Origin: Candidatus Latescibacterota bacterium
Lineage (GTDB): Bacteria > Latescibacterota > MWCZ01
Length of the DNA: 64,000 bases
Assembly: GCA_022706085.1 (NCBI GenBank)
Contig: JAKJDF010000004.1
Coordinates: forward strand, 124,001-188,000
Reading direction: 5' to 3'
Each line of letters begins with the position of its first letter. Position 1 is the first letter of the stretch. A program made the translations under genes and the position numbers. Below are positions 1 through 8,888 of the stretch, in pieces. The notes below the pieces were generated by a model that worked only from the letters and a program-made list of their open reading frames with translations, was not told the DNA's origin and searched no databases.

Positions 1-2
1 AA

Positions 3-1088
3 CCCGGCACATGCAAGGACCGTTATCTCATAGAGAAGAACCCGCACCTTCTGCTTGAGGGTGTGCTGATCGCCTGCTACGCGATTCGGGCATCGACCGC
101 ATTCATCTATGTCAGAGGTGAAATGTGGGAGGGAATGGAAGTCCTCGAAACCGCGATTCGTGAACTGACTACCGCGAACCTTTGCGGGAAAAACATCCTG
201 GGAACCGGCTTCACCATCAACGTGCACGTGCATCCCGGCGCCGGGGCGTACATCTGCGGCGAGGAGACCGCATTGATGGAATCGCTGGAAGGAAAACGAG
301 GATACCCGAGAAACAAACCACCCTTCCCCGCCGCATATGGTGCCTTCGGCCACCCCACAACCATCAACAACATCGGAACGCTGGGATACGTACCGTGGAT
401 TATCAATCACGGGGCCGACGCGTTCAAAGGCATTGGTGACCCCAACTTCCCCGGAACACTCATTTACCAGGTCAGCGGGCATGTCAATCGGCCCGGTTTG
501 TACGAGGCCGAATTGACCGTAACGTTGCGCGATCTGATCGAGATGGCGGGCGGAGTTCGCTCTGGACACCAGCTCAAAGCTGTGATTCCGGGCGGCACTT
601 CCATGCCATTGCTCACCGCGGACGAACTGGACACAGTGATGTCGCCAGCCAGTTTCGCACCACGGGGGTCATTGAAGAGTGGGCTGGGGTCGGCCGCGGT
701 GATCGTGCTGGACGATACGTGCGACATGGTTGATGTTGCACTGAATATGATGCGATTCTATCGCCACGAATCCTGCGGGCAATGCACGCCCTGCCGTGAA
801 GGAACGAAATGGGTGTGCGACATGATCGAAAGAATTCACCGTCGTCGTGCGCGCCCCGGAGATCTGGAGGTGTTGGAGCAGGTTCTGGTGAACGTGGGAG
901 ACATAGATCGGTTCGAGTTCAACAAGACGATCTGCCTGTTCGGGGTGTCCTTTGGATGGCCCCTCACCATGTTGATCCGGAAATTCCGGAGCGAATTCGA
1001 AGCGGCAGTTGCGGAGAGCACACCAGCCCCTGTACCGCTGCCTGCCCCGGCGAGCGTCCTTCCGGACGGGGACCTTCGGGCTCCGTGA
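3..1088 (+). CDS. nuoF: NADH-quinone oxidoreductase subunit F (NADH/FMN/N3 subunit), 5' end cut by window edge
   Basis: This is the 3' part of the complex I subunit that binds NADH, FMN and a 4Fe-4S cluster on the cytoplasmic peripheral arm. The reading frame is open from base 3, with the typical KPGT-like CKDRYLIEKNPHLLLEG stretch just inside the window, so the N-terminus lies upstream. Visible are the flavin-loop GAGAYICGEETALMESLEG (bases about 235-290) and the cluster motif SCGQCTPCREG (about 770-800) with the fourth cysteine in NKTIC (about 925-940). The sequence after that cysteine (LFGVSFGWP) differs from the usual ALGDAAAWP form. A Pro/Ala-rich tail follows. It heads the nuoF-N cluster; nuoA-E are presumably upstream or elsewhere. 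Confidence 0.95.
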   Translation, partial: PGTCKDRYLIEKNPHLLLEGVLIACYAIRASTAFIYVRGEMWEGMEVLETAIRELTTANLCGKNILGTGFTINVHVHPGAGAYICGEETALMESLEGKRGYPRNKPPFPAAYGAFGHPTTINNIGTLGYVPWIINHGADAFKGIGDPNFPGTLIYQVSGHVNRPGLYEAELTVTLRDLIEMAGGVRSGHQLKAVIPGGTSMPLLTADELDTVMSPASFAPRGSLKSGLGSAAVIVLDDTCDMVDVALNMMRFYRHESCGQCTPCREGTKWVCDMIERIHRRRARPGDLEVLEQVLVNVGDIDRFEFNKTICLFGVSFGWPLTMLIRKFRSEFEAAVAESTPAPVPLPAPASVLPDGDLRAP

Positions 1089-1175
1089 ACAGTCTCCGCA
1101 ACGGGCCGGTGCTCTGAACGCGACAGGTTTTTGTTGGTTAGTGGCAGTCTACAAGCAGTAGATCAGAGGTTCTGA

Positions 1176-2657
1176 ATGCCGACGATGGTGATTGACGGTC
1201 GGGAGGTGACAGCCCCGCCAGGAGCCAATCTCATAGAAGCTGCAAAGCTGGCCGGAATTGAGATCCCGCATTTCTGTTATCACCCGGCCCTGAAGGTAGT
1301 CGCGAGTTGCCGAATGTGCTTCGTGGAAGTGACGCAGGAGGTGCGTGGGAAACCGACAACTCGCCTCACAACGGCATGCAATACACCTGCCGCAGACGGG
1401 ATGGTCGTCCGCACTGATACACAACCTGTGAAAAAGGCACAAAACGACATTCTGGAGTTCCTGTTGATCAACCACCCGGTGGATTGTCCGGTGTGCGACG
1501 AGGCGGGTGAATGCAAACTGCAGGATTATGCATTTGCCTATGGAACATCCTCCAGCAGGTTTGCGGAGCACAGGCGCTTCCGCCATGCAAAAAAACTGGG
1601 TTCAGGTATCCGGCTCTATACGAATCGGTGCATTCTTTGCGACAGGTGCGTTCGTTTCCTGAGGGATTTCGTCGGAACAGGCGAGCTTTCGGTAACCGAC
1701 ATGGGAAACGGGAACGAGATCTCTGTGTTTCCCGGGCGGCCGATCGACAACGTTCTAGCGGGGAATCTGCCGGAGATCTGCCCCGTGGGCGCGCTCATTG
1801 CCGAAGATTTCCTGTTCAAGGCCCGCGTGTGGAACCTCCGGCCAGTTGATTCTGTCTGCCCCGGCTGTTCCCGCGGGTGCGCTACGTTTCTGGACGTGAA
1901 GGACAACGAAGTTCAACGAACCCGGGCACGCGAGAACCAGGCGATAAACGGGTACTTCATCTGCGACGACGGACGCTACCTGTACCACGTGATCCGCCAT
2001 GAGACGCGTCTGGAACACCCGGCGGTGCGTGAAGGAGACCAGCTGAGAGAGAGCAACTGGGACCATGCGCTGGACGTGGTTGTTTCACGACTGGCGGAGT
2101 CCCCTGAGCGCGTCGTAATACTGCTTTCTCCTTTCCTCACCGAGGAAGAAGCGCGCGCGGGTGCTCATCTTTCCAGGGTTCTGCACGGCTCCGTGCCGGG
2201 GCACGTTCCGAACGCGCTTCGGGAGGCGCCTGTTTCATTCCCCGGTGGGTTCGCAATCGACGGAGACAAGGCTCCCAATTCAGCATTTGTGCAAAACATG
2301 GCACCTGTTCCGCTGCAGGACCTCGTCGTAACCAAAGACACGGTAATACTCTTTTTCAATTCCTCCCTTCGCATCGGGTCAGTGTCACCTCGGGACGCCG
2401 AAATACTGCGGCGCGCAGGGTTTGTTGCGGTGATTGACGTCTTGTGGAATGATATCACCGCGCTCGCCGATGTCGTACTACCCGGCAGGATGTGGGCGGA
2501 GAAATCTGGCACCTTTTCCAACTCAGCCGGTATGGCTCAATCTTTCGGGGCAGCGGTACTGCCTCCCCCTCTTACGCGCGACGAATCTGATGTGATCATG
2601 GATTTGACACAGCGAATCACAACGCGCATTTCGACAGGTGGCGGAGCGATACCGTGA
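1176..2657 (+). CDS. nuoG: NADH-quinone oxidoreductase subunit G, short form
   Basis: Iron-sulfur subunit of the complex I peripheral arm. The N-terminal ferredoxin-type 2Fe-2S domain shows HFCYHP, ASCRMC and the later TACNTP cysteine. The His/Cys 4Fe-4S site is NHPVDCPVCDEAGECKLQD, and the next cluster site is CILCDRCVRF with EICPVGAL. A C-x2-C-x3-C-x27-C motif (CPGCSRGC, then FIC about 27 residues on) matches the N7 cluster site. At 493 residues it is much shorter than the usual 680-900, because most of the molybdopterin-oxidoreductase-like region is missing; a final VLPGRMWAEKSGTFSN stretch remains. The ATG is in the usual position for the 2Fe-2S domain. Its stop overlaps the nuoH start (GTGA), indicating translational coupling. 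Confidence 0.93.
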   Translation: MPTMVIDGREVTAPPGANLIEAAKLAGIEIPHFCYHPALKVVASCRMCFVEVTQEVRGKPTTRLTTACNTPAADGMVVRTDTQPVKKAQNDILEFLLINHPVDCPVCDEAGECKLQDYAFAYGTSSSRFAEHRRFRHAKKLGSGIRLYTNRCILCDRCVRFLRDFVGTGELSVTDMGNGNEISVFPGRPIDNVLAGNLPEICPVGALIAEDFLFKARVWNLRPVDSVCPGCSRGCATFLDVKDNEVQRTRARENQAINGYFICDDGRYLYHVIRHETRLEHPAVREGDQLRESNWDHALDVVVSRLAESPERVVILLSPFLTEEEARAGAHLSRVLHGSVPGHVPNALREAPVSFPGGFAIDGDKAPNSAFVQNMAPVPLQDLVVTKDTVILFFNSSLRIGSVSPRDAEILRRAGFVAVIDVLWNDITALADVVLPGRMWAEKSGTFSNSAGMAQSFGAAVLPPPLTRDESDVIMDLTQRITTRISTGGGAIP

Positions 2658-3712
2658 TATCTCAGGAACAGCTCATTGTTTCGCTTGTTCTCGGGCTGGT
2701 GCTGATGCTCGCGATGACGGCCGGGGCAGGGGTGTTTACGTTCTTTGAGCGCAAAATCGCCGGATGGACGCAGGGGCGCTATGGGCCGAACAGAGCGGGC
2801 CCGAAGGGGTACCTTCAGTTCCTCGCCGACGGGATCAAATTTGCGCTCAAAGAGGACGTCATTCAGGACTATGTCGTCAAACCTGTTTACGTGATCGCGC
2901 CAGGGCTGATGATGATCCCGGCGCTGGTCCTGTATGCGGCTCTTCCTATCGGCAAGCCCTTCGTATGGAATGGCAACGAAGTACACCTGCAAATCGTTCA
3001 GGCAAATGTTGGCGTTCTTTACCTGCTTGCGGTCGCCAGCATCGCAGTATACGGGATAGTTTTCGGTGCCTGGGCATCCAACAGCAGGTATCCTTTTTTC
3101 GGCGGGGTCCGGGCTTCGGCTCAGATGATCAGTTATGAGCTTGCCATGGGATTGTCCATCATCAGTGTGGTTCTTCTAACGAGCGAGCCCGGCATCAACG
3201 CCTTGAGTATCTCCAACATCGTGGCCGGGCAGACGGGTTACTGGTTCGGATTCATTCCGCGTTGGAATCTGTTTGCAAACCCTGTGGCGTTCTTCGTGTT
3301 CCTTGTGTGCATGTTCGCGGAAACGAACCGTTTGCCATTCGACCTTGCCGAGGCGGAGCAGGAACTCGTCGGTGGCTATCACACCGAATACAGCGCAATG
3401 AAATTCGCGTCGTTCATGCTTTCGGAATACGTGAACATGATCACCATGTCGATGGTGATGGTAACTCTGTTCGTCGGGGGGTGGCATTTCCCGGGCATTG
3501 AGGCAATCCGATCACAGGCGATACAGGTGTTGTTGAGCATCGGAGCCTTTGGTATCAAAGTATTGTTCTTCTGTTTCCTGTTTCTCTGGGTCCGTTGGAC
3601 TCTCCCGAGATTCCGGTACGATCAGCTCATGCACCTCGGGTGGAAAGCGCTTCTGCCCGTGGCGCTTGCATCCGCTCTCGGAACGGCAATCGCAATCGCT
3701 TTGAGGGTGTGA
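2654..3712 (+). CDS. nuoH: NADH-quinone oxidoreductase subunit H
   Basis: Integral membrane subunit joining the peripheral and membrane arms and forming part of the quinone chamber. The 352-residue length and multiple hydrophobic segments match the family. The signature loop AETNRLPFDLAEAEQELVGG, followed by YHTEYSAMKFA, lies at about residues 220-252. An early FFERKIAGWTQGRYGPNRAG motif (about residues 29-48) is also diagnostic. The start is GTG overlapping the nuoG stop. A separate gap of about 50 bases leads to nuoI. Confidence 0.96.
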   Translation: MISQEQLIVSLVLGLVLMLAMTAGAGVFTFFERKIAGWTQGRYGPNRAGPKGYLQFLADGIKFALKEDVIQDYVVKPVYVIAPGLMMIPALVLYAALPIGKPFVWNGNEVHLQIVQANVGVLYLLAVASIAVYGIVFGAWASNSRYPFFGGVRASAQMISYELAMGLSIISVVLLTSEPGINALSISNIVAGQTGYWFGFIPRWNLFANPVAFFVFLVCMFAETNRLPFDLAEAEQELVGGYHTEYSAMKFASFMLSEYVNMITMSMVMVTLFVGGWHFPGIEAIRSQAIQVLLSIGAFGIKVLFFCFLFLWVRWTLPRFRYDQLMHLGWKALLPVALASALGTAIAIALRV

Positions 3713-3764
3713 CAGCCCGGATAGATCGCCCACGGGAAGAAAACAGCAGCGGCGAGGCAATCAG

Positions 3765-4382
3765 ATGGCCACGATCAACGTGCAACGGCCCGAGCGGTTG
3801 ACTCTGGCGGAGCGTTTGTATTTGCCCGCTATTCTCAACGGGCTCCGTCTTACCTGGCGACATATCTGGGGAGAACGCGTCACCCTGCAGTATCCGGAAG
3901 AAGAACGGCAGTTCAAACGAGTGTACCGGGGTGTTCACAGACTGAACAAAGATGACAAAGGCCGCGTGAAATGCGTTGCGTGTGAGATGTGCGCGGCTTC
4001 ATGCCCGGCACATTGTATCACGATCAAGGCCACGGAAGTGGAGTGGCCTGAAAGGGACAAGATACCGAAAATATTTGAGATAGATGAGCTCAAATGCATC
4101 TTCTGCGGATACTGCGTTGAAGCGTGCCCCGAGGATGCGATCCACATGACGAGGCATTATCACCTCATTGCGCGGTCACGCGAAGACATGATTTTCGGCC
4201 TTGACAAGCTCCTTGCGATCTACGACGAAACCAAGGAACAGGAAGTACTGCGTGGAGTAGATTTCGGCATGACACATGCCCGCATACCTGGAAAGGAAGC
4301 GGCCAATCCCGACGAGGTGCAGAAACTCGCCTATCCTGTGGTCGGTGTGGTCACGAAAGCAGAGACGCAGCGCGCGCAGTGA
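3765..4382 (+). CDS. nuoI: NADH-quinone oxidoreductase subunit I (2x 4Fe-4S)
   Basis: Carries the N6a and N6b tetranuclear clusters that pass electrons toward quinone. Two ferredoxin motifs are visible: CVACEMCAASCP (about residues 69-80) and CIFCGYCVEACP (about residues 110-121), each followed by the usual hydrophobic strand (HCITI and DAIHMT). Length 205 residues fits the family. The C-terminal tail after about residue 170 is extended and variable. It lies between nuoH and nuoJ in standard order. Confidence 0.95.
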   Translation: MATINVQRPERLTLAERLYLPAILNGLRLTWRHIWGERVTLQYPEEERQFKRVYRGVHRLNKDDKGRVKCVACEMCAASCPAHCITIKATEVEWPERDKIPKIFEIDELKCIFCGYCVEACPEDAIHMTRHYHLIARSREDMIFGLDKLLAIYDETKEQEVLRGVDFGMTHARIPGKEAANPDEVQKLAYPVVGVVTKAETQRAQ

Positions 4383-4404
4383 AGGGACAAAGAAGGCGGG
4401 GCGT

Positions 4405-4995
4405 ATGTCACTGGTGATTTTCATAATGTTTGGCTGTGTAGCGGTCGGCTGCGCGTTGGCAATGGTATTCGCCCGCAACCCCGTCTACGGCGCAATTGCC
4501 CTCATTGTGTGCCTTGCGGCACTCGCCGGCGAGTACTTGCTCCTCGACGCCCCTCTTCTTGCCGCTTTCCAGATCCTCGTGTACGCGGGCGCGATCATGG
4601 TTCTCTATTTGTTCGTGATCATGCTTCTGAACGTGCGGCGGGAGGAGGGATGCCGGTGGTGTACCGATTGGCGGACGTATCTCGGTTTCGCGCTTGCGGG
4701 GCTTATCGGGATCTCATTCCTGTTCAAGGCTTCGAACGTGGCACACCCTGCTCCACCTGCTGGTTTCCACGTGTATGATGTCACGGGAGTGGCATACACA
4801 ATGTTCACCGACCCCACGCTCCTGTTCGTTATCGAGGCACTGGGTGTGCTGCTCCTGATGTCAGTCGTCGGGGCAATCTACCTCGGGAGAAGGTTCTCTG
4901 CCGAGGAGGAGTCGCTGCTGAAACGTGGTGAACCGGAAGCATCGAAGGGCAAAGGAGCGCCCGACGACGTTCCCTGCGGAGAAGCCGCCCCATGA
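4405..4995 (+). CDS. nuoJ: NADH-quinone oxidoreductase subunit J
   Basis: Membrane-arm subunit with five predicted transmembrane helices. The start is placed at ATG 4405 (MSLVIFIMFGC), preceded by a GGCGGGG-type ribosome site; a longer open frame begins upstream at 4276 but overlaps nuoI and has no conserved sequence. The third helix region QILVYAGAIMVLYLFVIML is the family signature and contains the pi-bulge region. A hydrophilic tail follows the last helix. Its stop overlaps the nuoK ATG (ATGA). Confidence 0.94.
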   Translation: MSLVIFIMFGCVAVGCALAMVFARNPVYGAIALIVCLAALAGEYLLLDAPLLAAFQILVYAGAIMVLYLFVIMLLNVRREEGCRWCTDWRTYLGFALAGLIGISFLFKASNVAHPAPPAGFHVYDVTGVAYTMFTDPTLLFVIEALGVLLLMSVVGAIYLGRRFSAEEESLLKRGEPEASKGKGAPDDVPCGEAAP

Positions 4996-5294
4996 TCCAG
5001 ACGATCCACGTTCTATGGCTCAGCACCATTCTTTTCGTCATTGGAACGGCCGGCGTTCTGGTCCGCCGTAACGCCATAGTGATGCTGATGTCAGTGGAGC
5101 TTATGCTGAACGCCGTGAATCTGGCACTCATCGGTTTTGCGCGGCAATTCCGTGACGTCACGGGACAGGTGTACGTGATTTTCATAATGACAGTGGCGGC
5201 GGCAGAAGTGGCCATAGGTCTTGCGCTTTTTGTCGCCGTATTTCGGCACAAACGCACTCTGGACACGCAGAAGATAGACCTCTTGCGGTGGTGA
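4992..5294 (+). CDS. nuoK: NADH-quinone oxidoreductase subunit K
   Basis: Small antiporter-related membrane subunit, 100 residues with three transmembrane helices. The two buried glutamates known to be needed for proton translocation fall at the canonical positions: Glu36 in MLMSVELMLNAVNL and Glu72 in VAAAEVAIGLALF. Start is the ATG overlapping the nuoJ stop. Confidence 0.96.
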   Translation: MIQTIHVLWLSTILFVIGTAGVLVRRNAIVMLMSVELMLNAVNLALIGFARQFRDVTGQVYVIFIMTVAAAEVAIGLALFVAVFRHKRTLDTQKIDLLRW

Positions 5295-5369
5295 GTCCAT
5301 CACCGTTTTTGTTGCCGAACAACAATCCGTTTTCGGACAGGTACGCGAAGAATACGTGAGAACGCCAAT

Positions 5370-7259
5370 ATGACCACCGCAATAGCACTGATACCGTTCT
5401 GGCCGCTTCTGGGCTTCCTCATCAGCATTCTTTTCGGGAAGCGGCTACGGAGTTCAAGCGCGTACCTTGCCATCGGAATGCTGGCTCTGTCGTTTCTCAC
5501 CAGCGTTGCGGTATTCACGCGGTTTGCCGGCGAGCCCGCCTCGGTCCTCGTTCCCCTCTTTTCCTGGATGTCGGTCGGCGCTCTGAACATTGAGGTCAAC
5601 TTCCTGGTTGATCAGCTCACGGTCGTGATGCTGCTTGTCGTAACCGGCGTCGGAACGCTCATCCACGTGTACAGCGTCGGGTACATGCACGGCGACGAAC
5701 GTTACAGCCGTTTCTTCGCGTACATGAACCTGTTTGCGGCGATGATGCTGGTTCTCGTCCTCGCGGACAACTATGTCGTCATGTTCGTCGGGTGGGAAGG
5801 GGTGGGGTTGTGCTCATACCTGCTGATCGGTTTCTGGTTCGAGCGTCCGTTCGGGAGTGGCACCACAAATGATGCCGCCCGCAAGGCGTTCATCGTGAAT
5901 CGTGTCGGGGATTTCGGGTATCTCCTTGGGGTGTTTCTCATCTGGACGGCGGTAGGCGGAGTGTCTTTCCAGCAGACAAGTTCCGCCGTGGAATCGGGAT
6001 ACGTTGCTCCCGGCATTGCCACCATTGCCACCCTTCTGCTTTTCATCGGCGCGACGGGGAAGTCAGCCCAGATCCCGCTGTACGTCTGGTTGCCCGATGC
6101 GATGGCCGGACCAACTCCTGTCAGTGCACTCATCCACGCCGCGACAATGGTGACTGCCGGCGTCTACATGGTGGCGCGCAGTCACTTCCTGTTCGATATC
6201 GCTCCGTTTTCCCAGAACGTCGTGCTCTGGGTGGGCGCCCTTACGGCGCTGTTTGCCGCAACTATGGGCGTACAGGAGAACGATATCAAAAAGATCCTCG
6301 CATACTCGACGATCAGCCAGCTTGGTTACATGTTCATGGGCGTCGGCGCGGGCGCATACGCCGCCGGGGTGTTCCACCTCATGACACACGCGTTTTTCAA
6401 AGCCCTCCTCTTCCTTGCTGCAGGCGCGGTCATCCATGCGCTTCACGGGCAACAGGACATCACCCGCATGGGCGGATTGAGGAACCGAATGCCCCTCGTG
6501 CACGGAACCTTTCTCATCGGAGCACTTGCACTCGTGGGTTTTCCCTTTACCGCCGGTTTCTTTTCCAAAGACTCGGTTCTCGCCGGAGTGTACGCTCACG
6601 GCAATTTCGCTGTGTGGTGCATCGGTGTCCTCACAGCGGGCGTGACGGCCTTCTACACGTTCAGGCTGTACTTCCTTGTGTTTTCCGGGTCTTCCCGTGA
6701 AGAAGAGGGGCGTGATCCACATGCCCCGACACCATCAATGACTTCGATCCTGCTGGTTCTCGCCGTTCTCAGTCTTGTAGGCGGCTACGTGGAGCTGCCC
6801 TTCCACGTTTTGGCCGCGTTCTCTGCGTTTCTGAGCCCTGTCGTCGGCGTGAGCAGCCCGGAAGGCATTCCAGAACTGGCCCTCATGACGACGGTCTTCC
6901 TGTTCGTCCTTGGCGGAATGGGCGCGTCGTGGGCCTGGTATGGAAGAAGAGAGCCGGACCCCATGGCTCTCGCGGCGGAGCCCGCAAATCCTTTCCTGCG
7001 CACACTCCGTCGCAAATGGTACGTGGATGAGATCTACGAGGTCGTGTTCATCCGTCCGATACGGTGGACTTCCAGGACAGTGCTGTGGCGCATAGTTGAC
7101 GAATGGGTAATCCATGGATTCTTTGTCCAGTTCTGCGGAGGGTACCTGTGGAAGGCGACAGGGTTTGTGGTGAGTTTCGTGCACACGGGACGTGTCGGCA
7201 GCTACGCCTTTGGAATCGTGGTTGGTGTGCTGGTGATCATTTCTCTTATCGCCCGTTAG
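5370..7259 (+). CDS. nuoL: NADH-quinone oxidoreductase subunit L (antiporter-like)
   Basis: Distal proton-pumping subunit of the membrane arm, 629 residues. The TM5 glutamate is in VGWEGVGLCSYLLIGFWF (Glu near residue 143), and the TM7 lysine is in GATGKSAQIPLYVWLPDAM (Lys near residue 230), followed by the antiporter core GPTPVSALIHAATMVTAG. The C-terminal part (from about residue 540) includes WYVDEIYE and a final membrane helix, consistent with the long lateral helix of NuoL. About 75 bases separate it from nuoK; 30 bases separate it from nuoM. Confidence 0.96.
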   Translation: MTTAIALIPFWPLLGFLISILFGKRLRSSSAYLAIGMLALSFLTSVAVFTRFAGEPASVLVPLFSWMSVGALNIEVNFLVDQLTVVMLLVVTGVGTLIHVYSVGYMHGDERYSRFFAYMNLFAAMMLVLVLADNYVVMFVGWEGVGLCSYLLIGFWFERPFGSGTTNDAARKAFIVNRVGDFGYLLGVFLIWTAVGGVSFQQTSSAVESGYVAPGIATIATLLLFIGATGKSAQIPLYVWLPDAMAGPTPVSALIHAATMVTAGVYMVARSHFLFDIAPFSQNVVLWVGALTALFAATMGVQENDIKKILAYSTISQLGYMFMGVGAGAYAAGVFHLMTHAFFKALLFLAAGAVIHALHGQQDITRMGGLRNRMPLVHGTFLIGALALVGFPFTAGFFSKDSVLAGVYAHGNFAVWCIGVLTAGVTAFYTFRLYFLVFSGSSREEEGRDPHAPTPSMTSILLVLAVLSLVGGYVELPFHVLAAFSAFLSPVVGVSSPEGIPELALMTTVFLFVLGGMGASWAWYGRREPDPMALAAEPANPFLRTLRRKWYVDEIYEVVFIRPIRWTSRTVLWRIVDEWVIHGFFVQFCGGYLWKATGFVVSFVHTGRVGSYAFGIVVGVLVIISLIAR

Positions 7260-7289
7260 GCATGTAGATCGCGGGTACGAGATAACGGC

Positions 7290-8888
7290 ATGACTTTGAG
7301 CACTCTCATCCTTCTTCCGGTGGTCGCAGCGCTCATTCTGGGGTTCCTTCCCGAATCCCGCAAGGAGCTCGTGCGGAACGTTGCGCTGGTATTCGCGCTC
7401 ATGGTGTTCGCGTATTCGATGGGAATGTATTTCCAGTTTGATCCCTCCAGCCCTCGACTCCAGTTTGTGGAAAACAGGGCTTGGATCGACGCAATCGGCG
7501 CACGGTACCACCTTGGGGTTGACGGGGTAAGCATTTTCCTCGTCCTGCTGACGACACTCCTCACCCCGGTTGCGATCCTTGCCTCGTATGCAGCAATTGG
7601 CGAACGTGTGCGCATGTTCAACGCAATGCTCCTCCTGCTTGAAGCCGGCACGCTGGGGGTTTTTCTCGCGCAGGATCTTCTGCTCTTCTACGTGTTCTGG
7701 GAGGTCATGCTGGTGCCGATGTACTTCATCATCGGCATCTGGGGAAGCTCGGAAAGGCTGAAAGCGACGTTCGTTTTCGTGCTGTACACGATGGCAGGCT
7801 CGGTACTGATGCTTGTGGCGATCGTCGCACTGGCAATTGTGAATGCACAGAACGTGGCTGCGGCCCTTTCGGCACCCGGCGCTTACATGGGGTACGTGTC
7901 ATTCGACATCTCCTCGATCAGAACCGAGCTTCTGACCGGCACTCAGCAGATCTGGCTTTTCGCTGCGTTTTTCCTTGCCTTCGCGATCAAGGTACCGTTG
8001 TTCCCGCTCCATACCTGGTTGCCACTTGCTCACACCGAGGCGCCCACGGCCGGATCGGTAATTCTTGCGGGAGTGCTGCTGAAAACAGGTGGGTACGCAA
8101 TAATCCGTTTCTGCCTCGGGCTGTTTCCGGAAGCCGCTACCGTCTACGCACCCTACATCAACACTCTGGCAGTGGTGGGCATCGTGTACGGAGCCCTTGT
8201 TTCGCTTGTCCAGGAGGACCTGAAAAGACTCGTTGCCTATTCCTCGGTAAGCCACATGGGATTCATACTTCTGGGCGTGTTCTCCTTCACGCAGGAAGGG
8301 ATGGCGGGTGGAATCGTGCAGATGGTAAACCACGGCATTTCCACCGGCGGCCTGTTTCTCTGCGTCGGCATGCTGTATGAACGGTCACACACCCGGAAAC
8401 TTGATGAGCTGGGGGGCACAGCGACAGCGATGCCGATGTTCGCAGGCCTGTTTCTTGTTATCACACTTTCCAGCGCCGCACTTCCGGGATTGAACGGGTT
8501 TGTCGGCGAATTCCTGGCGCTCGCCGGTGCGTTTTCGAATAAGGCCACGCGCTGGTTTTCCGTGGTCGGAGCAACCGGTACGATCCTCGCCGCGGCGTAC
8601 CTTCTCTGGATGTTTCAGCAGGCTATGTATACTGCGAAACCAGGTGCCTGGGTCAAACGCACATGGGGAGACCTCACAGTTCGTGAAGTGCTCGTGCTTC
8701 TTCCTATCGTTCTTTCCGCAGTGGGAATCGGCGTGTATCCGGCGCCCCTTCTGAAACCGATCACCGCATCCAGCCAACTCGTTCTTCAAAGGATGAATCT
8801 TCGTCCGAACGGCCCCATCCACGCCATCCCGTCCGGCGTGGACGACCTTGCGACAACCTCCCCTGATCTGCCGGAGGAGGGCCGATGA
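7290..8888 (+). CDS. nuoM: NADH-quinone oxidoreductase subunit M (antiporter-like)
   Basis: Second antiporter-like proton-pumping subunit, 532 residues. The TM5 glutamate lies in VFWEVMLVPMYFIIGIWG, and the TM7 lysine in FAIKVPLFPLHTWLPLAH, followed by TEAPTAGSVILAGVLLKTGG. The NuoM-specific DGVSIFLVLLTTLL segment is near residue 80. Its TGA overlaps the ATG of nuoN (ATGA), so the two are probably translationally coupled. Confidence 0.96.
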   Translation: MTLSTLILLPVVAALILGFLPESRKELVRNVALVFALMVFAYSMGMYFQFDPSSPRLQFVENRAWIDAIGARYHLGVDGVSIFLVLLTTLLTPVAILASYAAIGERVRMFNAMLLLLEAGTLGVFLAQDLLLFYVFWEVMLVPMYFIIGIWGSSERLKATFVFVLYTMAGSVLMLVAIVALAIVNAQNVAAALSAPGAYMGYVSFDISSIRTELLTGTQQIWLFAAFFLAFAIKVPLFPLHTWLPLAHTEAPTAGSVILAGVLLKTGGYAIIRFCLGLFPEAATVYAPYINTLAVVGIVYGALVSLVQEDLKRLVAYSSVSHMGFILLGVFSFTQEGMAGGIVQMVNHGISTGGLFLCVGMLYERSHTRKLDELGGTATAMPMFAGLFLVITLSSAALPGLNGFVGEFLALAGAFSNKATRWFSVVGATGTILAAAYLLWMFQQAMYTAKPGAWVKRTWGDLTVREVLVLLPIVLSAVGIGVYPAPLLKPITASSQLVLQRMNLRPNGPIHAIPSGVDDLATTSPDLPEEGR

